NCBI RefSeq assembly: GCF_964340395.1
Contig: NC_135568.1
Span: forward strand, 12,643,276-12,707,275
Length of the DNA stretch: 64,000 nt
Source of the DNA: Glandiceps talaboti
Lineage: Eukaryota > Hemichordata > Enteropneusta > Spengelidae
Reading direction: 5' to 3'
The number at the start of each line of letters is the position of its first letter. Position 1 is the first letter of the stretch. Made by a program: the position numbers and the translations under genes. The notes beneath the pieces are model-generated. The model had not been told where the DNA came from and searched no databases. It saw only the letters and a list, made by a program, of their open reading frames with translations. Below, piece after piece: positions 23,535-33,620 of this stretch.

Positions 23535-23654
23535 AAATATTACTTTAAATTACAACCTGGCAACGCTAGAAATTATTTCGATTGGACATTAATTGCTGTT
23601 GACAATTAGCAGTCACGTGTTGAGTCATCCAGGTACTTGTGATAGCATATAAGG
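23535..23654 (+). promoter_or_regulatory. Candidate promoter of receptor D2
   Basis: ACCTGGCAACGCTAG (about 23556-23570), GATTGG (23580-23585), CACGTG (23614-23619) and TATAAGG (23648-23654). The last three are each 34 bases apart. A start of transcription about 30 bases after the TATA element would leave a leader of roughly 340 bases before the ATG. Inferred from pattern and conservation only. Confidence 0.45.
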
Positions 23655-24021
23655 AGTTACTGCGTTCTAGAAGGTGTATTGATTTGTGATTACGGCTACA
23701 GTTGTTTGATACTTAGCAGCTGTACTGATATCGTTCTTAGCCATCTACTACTGATCAAGGACGATTCGTCGAATGCAACACAGGCCAAAGAGGATGGAAA
23801 ATATGGCATTATGGAGTGGAGAAGGGTTTTACGATGTAGAACATTGATGATAGCTAAGCGGGTATGATAAACAGAATTAACATATTGTTGCAGCTATAGA
23901 AACATCTTTGGTTCCTGACAAGCTTAAGGACTGGTCCAGGCTCGCTTTCAGGACATTTATGACCCTTTTCGTTTATAAGAGAGATTGGCCACTACTAATT
24001 GAACATCTAAGAGAATGAAGT

Positions 24022-24927
24022 ATGGATGGAAACGACACACAACCTAGTGTTAACAATCAAACTCCCATCGGTATCACAGTTATAATAGCCTTTCTCTGTC
24101 TGTATGATGTCCTGATCATCACATTTGCAATCTTGGCAGTGTATGTCAACTCAAATTTCCACAACGTTGGTAACTATCTTCAAGTGAATTTCATGTTTGC
24201 CATAGTGCTTTCGGCGACCGTAACGGTTCCGTCATTTCTTGCGGTAATTATTGCATCTGATTTTGACAGTTATTGGGGATGTGTAATACCGTTCTGCCTC
24301 CTCGTTCTAAGTCTAATATCGAGTGAAACTTCATGTCTTGTGCTTCTAATTACAATGAATTACCAGCTTACAAAACCATTCGAGTGTTTAGCGGGAAACA
24401 CTACTAAACAAGCCTGCATATTAGCAGGTATAGGATGGGCGGGAACTATTATTTTCAGCTTTATTCCGGCATTTAGCTTCAATACTCTTTACAGTGAACG
24501 AGACAGTCAATATTTCTACTGTTCTCCGTTGGCTGTTCCAACTACCATATACTTCTGTGTCTTCATGTTTATCATCGTTATTCCTACTTGTTTACTCAAC
24601 CAAATGTTCTCCATTCGGATTATGCGTATGATTAAGAAAACACTTACAAACAAAAACGTTTCTGGAGGAGCAGCGCTACAATCTACATACAACAAAATGG
24701 TTAAACTCTTCCGGTTGATGAAGCTTTGCTTGTTAATTGTATGGGTACCTTTAATTGCTATCTTGAATGTGGAGCACTTTTGTCCAGATTGCATCGACGA
24801 CTACACAGTAGTTGTGGTAGTTACATTACACATTGCTGGAGTGAACACTGTACCGACCATATGGACTCTTATCCATCTAGAAATTCGAGGTACAATAAAG
24901 AAACTGCTGACTTGTTCTCGTACTTAA
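24022..24927 (+). CDS. Receptor D2: intronless seven-transmembrane receptor
   Basis: Encodes 301 aa starting MDGNDTQPSV. Landmarks as in D1: N4 and N12 sequons, C87/C167, W139, WVP 241-243, FCPDC in loop 3, degenerate DRY and NPxxY. Loop 2 reads SFNTLYSERDSQ as in D3 and D4, unlike D1. It carries C122 where the other copies have Ser (FECLAGN). The 3' flank is shared for about 190 bases and then interrupted by the TA/palindrome block. Confidence 0.88.
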   Translation: MDGNDTQPSVNNQTPIGITVIIAFLCLYDVLIITFAILAVYVNSNFHNVGNYLQVNFMFAIVLSATVTVPSFLAVIIASDFDSYWGCVIPFCLLVLSLISSETSCLVLLITMNYQLTKPFECLAGNTTKQACILAGIGWAGTIIFSFIPAFSFNTLYSERDSQYFYCSPLAVPTTIYFCVFMFIIVIPTCLLNQMFSIRIMRMIKKTLTNKNVSGGAALQSTYNKMVKLFRLMKLCLLIVWVPLIAILNVEHFCPDCIDDYTVVVVVTLHIAGVNTVPTIWTLIHLEIRGTIKKLLTCSRT

Positions 24928-25115
24928 ACCTGCAAAAACTGTAACTAGATACATTTTTTGATCATAAAACCAACAATATATTGTGACAATTGTTAAAAAC
25001 TCTAATATAAGACATTGCATATGTCATTTCGATGTCTATTTTATCTATTAGTAGTATAGTGATGACTTGAAATGAGGATTTATTGGGGTGTCGATTTTAG
25101 GGTGTAGACCTGATT

Positions 25116-25117
<2 letters not shown>

Positions 25118-25200
<83 letters not shown>
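25118..25200. repeat. TA dinucleotide array
   Basis: An 83-base pure TA run directly abutting the 67-base palindrome on its left. Confidence 0.95.
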
Positions 25201-25203
<3 letters not shown>

Positions 25204-25339
25204 TTGGTAGTACTGGAACTCTTTCTTGGGTGTAACTCGGAGTTTCACGCATATTGCGATCATCAGAGAGTGTCTGATGATCGCAATATGCGTGAAACTC
25301 CGAGTTACACCCAAGAAAGAGTTCCAGTACTACCAAAAC
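25201..25339. mobile_element. Perfect palindrome (67-base arms, 5-base spacer) within TA arrays
   Basis: The left arm 25201-25267 and right arm 25273-25339 are exact reverse complements. The right arm holds a hammerhead-like core, and a GCTCT...AGAGCACTG hairpin box follows at about 25346-25373. TA arrays lie on both sides. The structure fits inverted terminal parts of a Penelope-like element or a related non-autonomous element (inference). Confidence 0.8.
25270..25310 (+). ncRNA. Hammerhead-ribozyme-like motif (copy a, best preserved)
   Basis: Read 5' to 3': helix I strand GTGT (25270-25273); core CTGATGA (25274-25280); helix II CGCA/TGCG with an ATA loop, plus a U-U opposition next to the core; GAAA (25294-25297); helix III ACU/AGU with a CCG loop; triplet GUU; and ACAC (25307-25310), which pairs fully with GTGT. 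Predicted cleavage is after 25306. All invariant hammerhead positions are present. Weak points: the U-U in place of the usual G-C pair at helix II, and a very short helix III. Minimal type I hammerheads with short helix III are known from Penelope-like elements. Confidence 0.6.
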
Positions 25340-25397
25340 TATTACGCTCTGCCACTGCGGTATAGAGCACTGTCTTAGCAGATTGATACTCACCGAG

Positions 25398-25398
<1 letters not shown>

Positions 25399-25453
<55 letters not shown>
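25399..25453. repeat. TA dinucleotide array
   Basis: A pure TA run of about 55 bases between two palindromes, continuing into TTTATATATA-type sequence up to 25475. Confidence 0.95.
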
Positions 25454-25463
<10 letters not shown>

Positions 25464-25475
25464 TTATATATAATC

Positions 25476-25620
25476 CCATGAAATCAATGTTAGTTTTACG
25501 TCATAATGCTCCGAGTATGATTCCGCGGACTAATACAAATTCGAGCCGGTAGGCGAGAATTTGTAGTCCGCGGAATCATACGAGGAGCATTATGACGTAA
25601 AACTAACATTGATTTCATGG
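25476..25620. repeat. Foldback element with about 66-base arms
   Basis: The arms 25476-25542 and 25555-25620 are reverse complements, apart from one 3-base indel and one small mismatch, around a 12-base loop. No hammerhead core is present, so this is a different element from the one at 25201. It sits in TA-rich DNA. No coding potential. Confidence 0.8.
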
Positions 25621-26287
25621 AATTATATATTTATCACATAACTAAGTATTTCCCCGTATTTTTCTAAAATTTTAAATCGTATTTTACGAATACTGCATCA
25701 TTTCATCGCACTATATTCTTCATCGCGTATTAAAAAATGGCGCCCGATGGCTATGCAAATTACATAATCGCGTGACCTGTCGCGAGGTCAAGCTTACCAT
25801 ATGTATGGTATCGGTCATACTGTAGTGTGGTTTCTCAACCAAAATTATCGGTTATAACCTTGCGATGTACATGTTATATCGAATTTAGTTTAAAACGTAA
25901 GTAGAATTGTCTGAATACTTTTGTGCCGTCATTTTAATCATATTTTCTCGGGTTGTGTAAGTTCGGAGATCTGAGCTCGACGGAAAATCGGAAGTAAGCT
26001 TGCCGGCTGCTACATCGATAATCTACGTGATTTTTAAATAGAATAAGATGTATCAAATTAAAATAAAAGGACTTCTACGTATCAAACTCATGTCATCCAA
26101 GGATATATGTAACGTAATGTATGCATTTACGTTTTGAAAGCACATAATTATTACGATAAACTTGATCGTAGCGTAGGATTGACACGAGCACTCGAACAGT
26201 ACGGAGAAAAAATAGTTCGGTAGATATGCTCTGAAATCACCCCTGTTTGACGTCACACAGTAGAAGATATGCACGTATTTATGTGAT

Positions 26288-26313
26288 AAATATATATATA
26301 TATATATATATAT
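26288..26313. repeat. TA dinucleotide array
   Basis: A short TA run of about 26 bases. Confidence 0.9.
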
Positions 26314-26412
26314 CTAATTCAGTGTAAGAGGTAAGTCATTAACAGAAGGAAAAGCGCTCAATACTGAGAAGCAGAGCTGTATTACACAAAATACATCAGT
26401 TATGGTATGGAG

Positions 26413-26456
26413 CCGTTACTCAGAGTTTCACGTTTGAATGCGATCTTCGGACGACT
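26413..26456 (-). ncRNA. Hammerhead-ribozyme-like motif (copy d)
   Basis: Minus strand: helix I TCGT pairing with ACGG (one G-U), core CCGAAGA (one change from CTGANGA at U4), a shortened helix II, GAAA, helix III ACU/AGU with a CUG loop, triplet GUA. The helix I pairs differ from copy a yet still match. The U4 change should reduce or abolish activity. Confidence 0.45.
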
Positions 26457-26798
26457 AAATTTTAACGGAAATTCAAGTGATTGAATTCGAACTCGCAGAA
26501 GAACTGGTACCCGGATGTGATGCGCGTTGAGGTTTGACATGGTGGAATGAAAGAATGTATTTGTTTTCATGGCGGCACTTTGAAATCAGTTCTGATCGTT
26601 TATTAAAGAGTCCCAATTTATTTGCACTGATGATAAACATCTTCTCTGTAAGACACAGGTTGCACCTGTTGCATTAGAGTAGTCGGCTGCATGGGCAATG
26701 ATAGCCCAGTTGATGGAATACTGGTGGCCGGACTCCTTTATTTTCCAAACACACTTTGAAAGTTCAGTACAATCACTTGAATTTCCGTTAAAATTTAG

Positions 26799-26840
26799 TC
26801 GTTCGAAGATCGCATTCAAGCGTGAAACTCTGAGTAACGG
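26799..26840 (+). ncRNA. Hammerhead-ribozyme-like motif (copy c)
   Basis: The plus-strand counterpart in the right arm. Helix I TCGT/ACGG, core TCGAAGA (two changes from CTGANGA), helix II CGC/GCG with an ATTCAA loop, GAAA (26824-26827), helix III ACU/AGU with CUG loop, triplet GUA. Likely inactive because of the core changes. Confidence 0.4.
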
Positions 26841-26864
26841 CTCCGTACCATAACTTGTGTATTT

Positions 26865-26866
<2 letters not shown>

Positions 26867-26945
<79 letters not shown>
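26867..26945. repeat. TA dinucleotide array
   Basis: About 79 bases of TA at the right end of the inverted-repeat element. Confidence 0.95.
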
Positions 26946-26948
<3 letters not shown>

Positions 26949-26956
26949 TATTTTTT

Positions 26957-26988
26957 TTTCTGCTTGGTAGCTTTTAATCATAACAATA

Positions 26989-26993
<5 letters not shown>
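26957..26993 (-). repeat. Inverted copy of 27451-27488
   Basis: A 37-base segment containing GCTTGGTAGCTTTTAATC is the reverse complement of the sequence at 27451-27488. That target spans the junction of the 0.4 kb loss relative to unit 1. A TA array separates the two copies. Confidence 0.7.

Positions 26994-27075
<82 letters not shown>
26990..27075. repeat. TA dinucleotide array
   Basis: About 85 bases of pure TA. The unit 2 flank homologous to unit 1 resumes immediately after it. Confidence 0.95.
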
Positions 27076-27078
<3 letters not shown>

Positions 27079-27971
27079 GATGTGCAATAATATGGCTATT
27101 AAAGTCATTTTATCTACCAAAACAGTTTTAAAAATAGTCAAAGTTGAAGGTAATGCAGCTTTTAAAGCCCACTGCGGATTAGGATGTCATTTTAGGCACA
27201 GTCTTTAGAAAAACGTTGAGCAAAAACACATGAATGGTCCTATGTAATTCTTATAGATCCAACAAGGCAGCAATCATGCGAGAACCTGGGATTCAAACCC
27301 TGGCCTTTAACACTTGGCTAGATTCTTTACATATAGGCAATCACAGATTTGAAAGAAACAAAATAAGATTTATTATAAGCTGGCAAACTTTAGCCTGTCG
27401 TATCTTTTCAAGATATTTCATGCATGATATTTGCAAGTTATTTCGATTAGATATCATATTGTTATGATTAAAAGCTACCAAGCAGAAAATACTCAGTTTC
27501 TTCCGGTATCGATTTCCTATGTCGGATTATTAGAGTTCATTGTCTTATAAATTGAAAATTAAGCAAATGTACTACAGTCTGTCATATTATCTATTTCAAT
27601 GACGTTATTCTCTTTGAATCAAAGCATAGAGTTTGTGATAATATGACAAATGTATCTGTTCAAACCACTGTTTACAGAAAATGTCAAAGTTTCATGTATT
27701 AACAAATGATATTTGACTACTTTGTCTTTACTTGTATTTTGCTGTATTTCCTTGATTTTTTGATTTATAACAAAATGAACATACTCGACACTGTCACGCT
27801 AACATGATGTAACGAAGTGATGGTTAAATATGTTTGTAAGTATAATAATGTAAAGCCAGGAATGTGTACCCGATCATCTGTAAACTCTCAAAAAGTCAGA
27901 AGTATCAATTATTCAATAAAGTATTTGCTTGAAGCAAACAAATACAATGCATTCTAGTTGGCCTCGAAATT

Positions 27972-28891
27972 TCAAAAATAACTGTTACATTTGAACATGG
28001 CTCTGACTGCTTTCAATGATTCACCCCTACGTATCCAGTGAGCCAATGGACCAACAGCTACACACAGAAGAGCAAACATAAACAGAATCGAACATAATTG
28101 CAAATCAACATCCTGCCTGTAAAAATAAACCAAATTTTGAATTATAAATATCGGTAGCCAACCTCCTATCAGTAAATCTAACGTTAGTAGAAACACAACA
28201 CGTCTAGATTTAGAACCATGTGATCCATGGTTGACAGATTCTTCAGATTGCTGGGTGTGTCTAACAGCTGCTTCTAGGACCTGAATTTGTCTGGCACTTT
28301 CCCGCGCTTTTAGTAGTATTCTCGTTCCGATGATATATTCCATTATGATGACTGGGACCATAATTCCATATAAACAAATCATCATGTAAGATTTTGTGGG
28401 TACGTCGAGTGGCGAGCATACAAAATCTTCAAGGTACCGATAGTCTGAATATCGGTTCCATACGAACAAGACCCCTGCAGAGAACAAAGCCAGACTCCAA
28501 GCGACAGCGGAACTAATGTAGAATTTCCTAGCCGTAACGTCTAGCTCTGCATGGAACGGGTAGAATACTTGCACATAGGCATGGAGCATGACGTTTAAAA
28601 CGTGTAACACCCATGCTGTTATTGTGAATGAAGTCACTGCAGCCGTCGTGACACACGCGTAGTAGTTGTAATAACTCCCAGGTACACTAAGCATCCAAAT
28701 ATGTAGCGGTACCGTGAAAGTAGAAATGATAAAACTGGTGCACAAGAGTTGACTGTGTAGGCCACACATTAAATTATGCAGCTTTTGTTCAGGATTACAG
28801 CTAAAAGAAAAAGCACACATAAAGTCGCCACCACAATGCATACGACCGCCAAAAAGACTGTTATTCCGATGTGTAATCCAGGACCAGGCAT
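27972..28891 (-). pseudogene. Receptor B3: frameshifted copy of receptor B
   Basis: The alignable coding region, from the ATG at 28891 (MPGPGLHIGI) to the stop at 27972, is 920 bases against 921 in B1 and B2. One T is missing from the homopolymer near 28783-28786 (GCAGCTTTTG here, one T more in B2), in the segment just after TM1. Translation from the normal ATG would shift frame at about residue 36. The rest of the frame, including C80, C159, WLP and HAY, is still open and close to B2. It is either a young pseudogene or a homopolymer sequencing error; read support would decide. Confidence 0.75.
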
Positions 28892-31442
28892 TGTCCTGTC
28901 CAGATGGGGTTCAAATGACTGTTTTAGATATTGAGTAAAACACTTGAGTATTGAGAAAACAAGTGAACACAATATTAGAGTCAGAGTAGCGATCATGATT
29001 TTCCAATGTACGGCGTTGTCAGATGGAACATTGAGTAAAAGTATAGATTTTACATGTTTCAGAGTTCCACGACACAGGATATGTCGAGATGGAAAGTGAT
29101 AATGAAATATCCACGAAGGTTGAAAGAGAAGCGTATGCTCCGTGTCCATCCGAATGCTTCTCGATGTCAAAGGGACTTGGTCATTTTGAATGGCTACTTT
29201 CTCGCCCCTTTCTATGACTAGATATTGTTCAAGCATTTACCTTGACTACGTGCATATTGGTTACCCGTACATCAACACCGCCTGCTAGCATTAATCATCT
29301 AGAAGCGTCTCAGCACGATCAGATCTCTGCTGAATTCTTAATGCAAACAGAAGTGTTCCGCAATAAACCGTTTATCAACCATTATACCGTCACCCTAGAG
29401 GATTCACTCAGTCATAGAAACAACCACTATAACTCAATTCACGAGTATGAAGTTCATTATCACAGATTTAGGTGGGTAAATTTGAGTACGAAGATGATGT
29501 ACAGTGTAGCTGATATTGACCCCAATAGGATCAATAAATATAGCTTATGAAATCTATTAGATACTGCATTTGAAAGCAATTACGGGGCATTACATTAGTG
29601 TCATAAACATGTCAGTTTTAAAACAGCGCGTGACGTTTTTTAAATTGCATTGATTTTTGATGTCTGGCTATAATGAATGCAACCATAAGACACCTTCCGG
29701 CTTATCATCTTAATGGCCGTTCTATGACAGCCTGGTTGTCATCACATAATATACCTAACGACTATTTGTATGTCGGAGCAACAACAATATCATGATATAT
29801 TTGCCACATCTCACTGTCACTAATATAATGGATACCATCGGCTATGTAAATGCTTTTACGTTATTCACATGCAAACATTGTAAAATTATAGATAAAAATA
29901 ACCACTTTAGTGTAGTGAATGCACGACTCACAGTTGTCCAGAGATCGACATTCATCTATTGAGTAAACATAAACACACGTTTCGATTTTATATCCAATAC
30001 AGGTCTTTTAATTTCCAGCTTTCGAGCAAATGTTTGCAAGAGATGTTATCTAGGAGACGGTTAAGAGACGGTTGCTAATGACAATATTCTCTTCATCTCA
30101 CGTGTAAAGGATTCAAAAGGCGAATAAATCATCTTCCGGATTAATACATCATAAAAATTTGAAATTAGTTATATAGTACATGGTGCGCGGTCAATCAATA
30201 TTTTGAGTTATACAAAGTAAGGTGTACGGTAATGAATATTAATATTAGACAATGAAAACATGTCTTTAACGTTGTATGGACCATAGTATGTGTCTTTCAA
30301 ATATTAGATGAATCTCAATTTGTGCCGTTACTTTGCTCATCAACACTCAAAACATCGCAGTTACAACCAAGAAAAGGTAATCAGAGCACCATGCAAATTG
30401 TTTAATAATAGATCAAAATGATCTGAAAATTACTCTATTTTAAAAAGATTGCCAAATCGTGAATTAAAGATTGTTGTCTTCTTTGGAAACGAGATGATGA
30501 ACACCGAATATATTTTATTATTCAAAATGATGAAGATCACTGTTTCACACAGCACACTTTGGAGAGATTTTCTGAATTAGGGAAATTGGCCGTCGAGGCA
30601 TATTCTACCTTAAATACCACACCAATAGTCAATTTATGATAGTGGCAGTCATGTAGTATTTGATGCCATTTACTTCAATAAATCAAATCATCTATAATAA
30701 TTATGTGAGAGAGGGGATGAATATTGAGATGAAAAATACATAAAAGTATAAACTGTAACATGCATAGACCCTTTTCTTGTACTTGTTCTCTACAGAAATA
30801 CTCTCTCGTGTACATGTTCGAACTTTAGAATTGTATCACATACAAACCGAGATGTTTATTATCAGGTATTACACCTCACTGCACTCGATCGTCCTAAAGC
30901 TTACTCTTCAATCCGGAACATCTATATATAATACAGTGTTTTGCACTTTAATTTGTATTTTGCTGCAATGTCTCATTTTACATAGCTTAGTTTACCATCG
31001 TGATTAGGACAAATGCGAATACTATCCACCATCTTGAGATATACAGGTTTACATACCCTACCACTTTGATATTCTATTGCGTATGTGCATCATCCACAGT
31101 ACTATAACACAACTCAAAAATTATGTCTGGATGAAACGTAACGCAAATGTTCCACCTGTATTTTGAAGAACCCTTGACAGCTTATACAGGCAAACACCTG
31201 TTCATAATCAAACAGAAGTATAGAACATTAAAATGTATATTAAAGCCAGTAATATATGTAAAGTAGGTCGTCCTATTTTCCCGTTACCCCTTCCATACTT
31301 ATTTAAGGTAAAATAGAATAGATGAATGATTTCACAATAAAGGGTGATGTACGAACTGCACTGGATCATGTCTACAACGGGTTCCGATTTTGAAGTTCCT
31401 GTAAATGTCACTATGAAGAACTTGTTTGTTTGAGACCAAAAT
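28892..31442. promoter_or_regulatory. B3-C3 divergent intergenic spacer
   Basis: Nearly identical to the B1-C1 spacer, apart from a small deletion and rearrangement at about 28928-28975. It keeps the CACGTG near 30096 and the TTATTTAAGG stretch before C3. No gene is recognised. Confidence 0.35.
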
Positions 31443-32399
31443 ATGTTACAAATGGAACATAATTCTACTGCTGATAACCCAAGGTATCATACCATACCAA
31501 CAGCTGTGACTGCTTTCCTTGTTACTATGTGTATCCTTAACCTTCTGGGCAGCATCGTCGCTGTAGTCGCTGTTGTTTTAAACAGGAGGCTCAACTTGCT
31601 TACAAAGATGATGCACGTTAATGTTCTTGGGTCTACTATTCTTACTGGTACCGTAACTGTTCCCTTGGCTACTTGGATGCTTAACGTTCCAGAGAGTTTC
31701 CGAAATTATGCAGCCTGCGTTGTTGTCGACTGTGTTATTGTCCTCAGCCTTGCAACTTCTGCCTTTGGTATCATGCTATCGTCAATATGTGTGTACTACC
31801 AAGTTGTCCACCCCTTTCGAGCCAACTTAGACAAGACAAAGAAAGTGTTTGTGAGAGCATCAATAATTTGTTGGATTGCCAGTGTCACCATTGCCATCAT
31901 TCCGGCTACACCTTGGAACAATTACTGGAAGTCAAGACACGAAGATGATTTCGTTTGTTTCCCACTGTTATTACCAACCACTCCATACTTCGTTATCAGT
32001 ATATACTTTACCATTACACCAGTTGTCATTACAGGATACGGCTTCTACTTCCGCGCACATTATGAAATAAGAAAAGTGATCAGACAGATCAACACTTCGT
32101 ACAGAGGTGCACTTCCACACAATTTATTCCTCCAAGGAAGATCAAAAAGAAATTTGGCGACACTGGTTCTCCTCCTTGGCATATTGATACTTGGTTGGAT
32201 ACCGATGATTACATTTGGAAGTGTTATGTACTTTTGTCCTGAATGTTTTGATCTGTATTTAGTCTTAGCGTTGGCGACTCTCCTGTTGGCCACTGTTTCT
32301 CCTTTTGGGTCTCTGTTGTATTGTCTTAGACTTAAAGAAAATCGCCGAGCTATATATAAAATGATGTGCTCTTGTCCATGTAAGAAGACCCAAGTATGA
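31443..32399 (+). CDS. Receptor C3: intronless seven-transmembrane receptor
   Basis: Encodes 318 aa. It is closest to C2 (about three differences, including L281 for M in TM7) although its upstream DNA is unit 1-like. All C landmarks are present: N7-S-T, C92/C172, W144, WIP 252-254, loop-3 FCPEC, CVY and SPFGS. The frame is intact. Membrane receptor by family; ligand unknown. Confidence 0.88.
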   Translation: MLQMEHNSTADNPRYHTIPTAVTAFLVTMCILNLLGSIVAVVAVVLNRRLNLLTKMMHVNVLGSTILTGTVTVPLATWMLNVPESFRNYAACVVVDCVIVLSLATSAFGIMLSSICVYYQVVHPFRANLDKTKKVFVRASIICWIASVTIAIIPATPWNNYWKSRHEDDFVCFPLLLPTTPYFVISIYFTITPVVITGYGFYFRAHYEIRKVIRQINTSYRGALPHNLFLQGRSKRNLATLVLLLGILILGWIPMITFGSVMYFCPECFDLYLVLALATLLLATVSPFGSLLYCLRLKENRRAIYKMMCSCPCKKTQV

Positions 32400-33214
32400 A
32401 GTCGTTAGAGTTTTTTTTGAATGACATATGCACATTAAATTAAATGCTATGTATTGTTATCTACCCGAAGGAGGGGCTTCAATAATGAGTGAAATTTGCA
32501 GATTATTGGGGTTTTATCAACCGATACAACTTAAAGTTAGCGACAGCAAAACACTTTCATTGCTCCCTGACTTTATAACCACGATGTATCAACTGTGCAC
32601 CTCAGGAATATACAGAATTGGACCTTTATCTGGCAATCGTAATGAGGAAGTAAGAACGAGGTTCAAAATCACCTGAACAACTGGCGTCGATAGATTTCGA
32701 CCTCTACATCATACTTGTACATTGTGGACAACTAAACATAATTGAAAGGGTGTACATTTAATTAAGATAGGTGTATGTTTCAATCCTAAATGAAATCTAA
32801 TCTCTCAGCTCATTCGAAATGTTAAATTTGCATCTCTGCGGTGCATTTGTGACTCATTGAAAAATTGTAGGGTTGCATTTAGCCTGTTTTCATTGGATTG
32901 AATATTGAAGACTATGTAATTTATCTAAAAATTCTGATTTACATTTCCACTACCCATAACCATACACCTTTGAAGACTTAATAGGTTTTTTAACGTGGTG
33001 GTTTTGTTTTGAAACTTTCCCCATGCTTTATAAGTAGTCTTTAATATTTATTATATTAAATATTATCAAAACACTCTGTATGATTTCCGCAGTTTCCGTT
33101 CTTTTAACACAGTAATGTCGCCGTTGGGCGTCGGACGATGGTTTCAACTTCGCACATGTAAATAAACACGGAAAATTAGCTTATCTATATAGCTTGAAAT
33201 ATTACTGTAAATTA

Positions 33215-33316
33215 CAACCTGGCAACGCTAGAAATTATTTCGATTGGCCATTAATTGCTGTTGACAATTACCAGTCACGTGTTGATTCACCCAGGCACTA
33301 ATCATAGCATATAAGG
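33215..33316 (+). promoter_or_regulatory. Candidate promoter of receptor D3
   Basis: ACCTGGCAACGCTAG near 33218, GATTGG (33242), CACGTG (33276) and TATAAGG (33310). Spacing between the last three is 34 and 34 bases, as in D2. Confidence 0.45.
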
Positions 33317-33620
33317 AGTTACTGCATTCTAGAAGGCGTATTGGTTTGTGATTACCGCTACAGTTGTTTGATACTTAGCAGCTGTACTGATATCGTTCTT
33401 AGCCATCTACTACTGATCAAGGACGATTCGTCGAATGCAACACAGGCCAAAGAGGATGGAAAATATCGCATTATGGAGTGGAGAAGGGTTTTACGACGTA
33501 GATCATTGATGATAGCTAAGAGGGCATAATAAACAGAATTAACATTGTTGCAGCTATAGAAACATCTTTGGTTCCTGACAAGCTTAAGGATTGGTCCAGG
33601 AATATCTAAGAGTATGAATT

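Larger units (their letters stand above)
26375..26871. mobile_element. Inverted-repeat element with hammerhead-like arms
   Basis: The left arm (about 26375-26483) and right arm (about 26771-26871) are inverted copies with a few mismatches, around a spacer of about 287 bases. Each arm carries one hammerhead-like core, and the GCTCT...GAGC box lies at 26354-26386 on the minus strand. A TA array begins at the right end. The spacer has no recognisable coding sequence. Confidence 0.65.
18190..27955. repeat. Segmental duplication, unit 2 (genes B2, C2, D2)
   Basis: Same gene order as unit 1 but 9.77 kb long. The extra length is a block of TA arrays and palindromes (about 25118-27075) inserted in the 3' flank of D2, partly offset by a loss of about 0.4 kb matching 17.30-17.70 kb of unit 1. 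Confidence 0.85.

Noticed and set aside
28769-29236. A 155-residue minus-strand frame covering the region upstream of psi-B3 and its first 35 residues
   Set aside because: In unit 1 the same frame is interrupted by stops, and the extension has no motif. It is an accident of the small deletion and the frameshift in unit 3.
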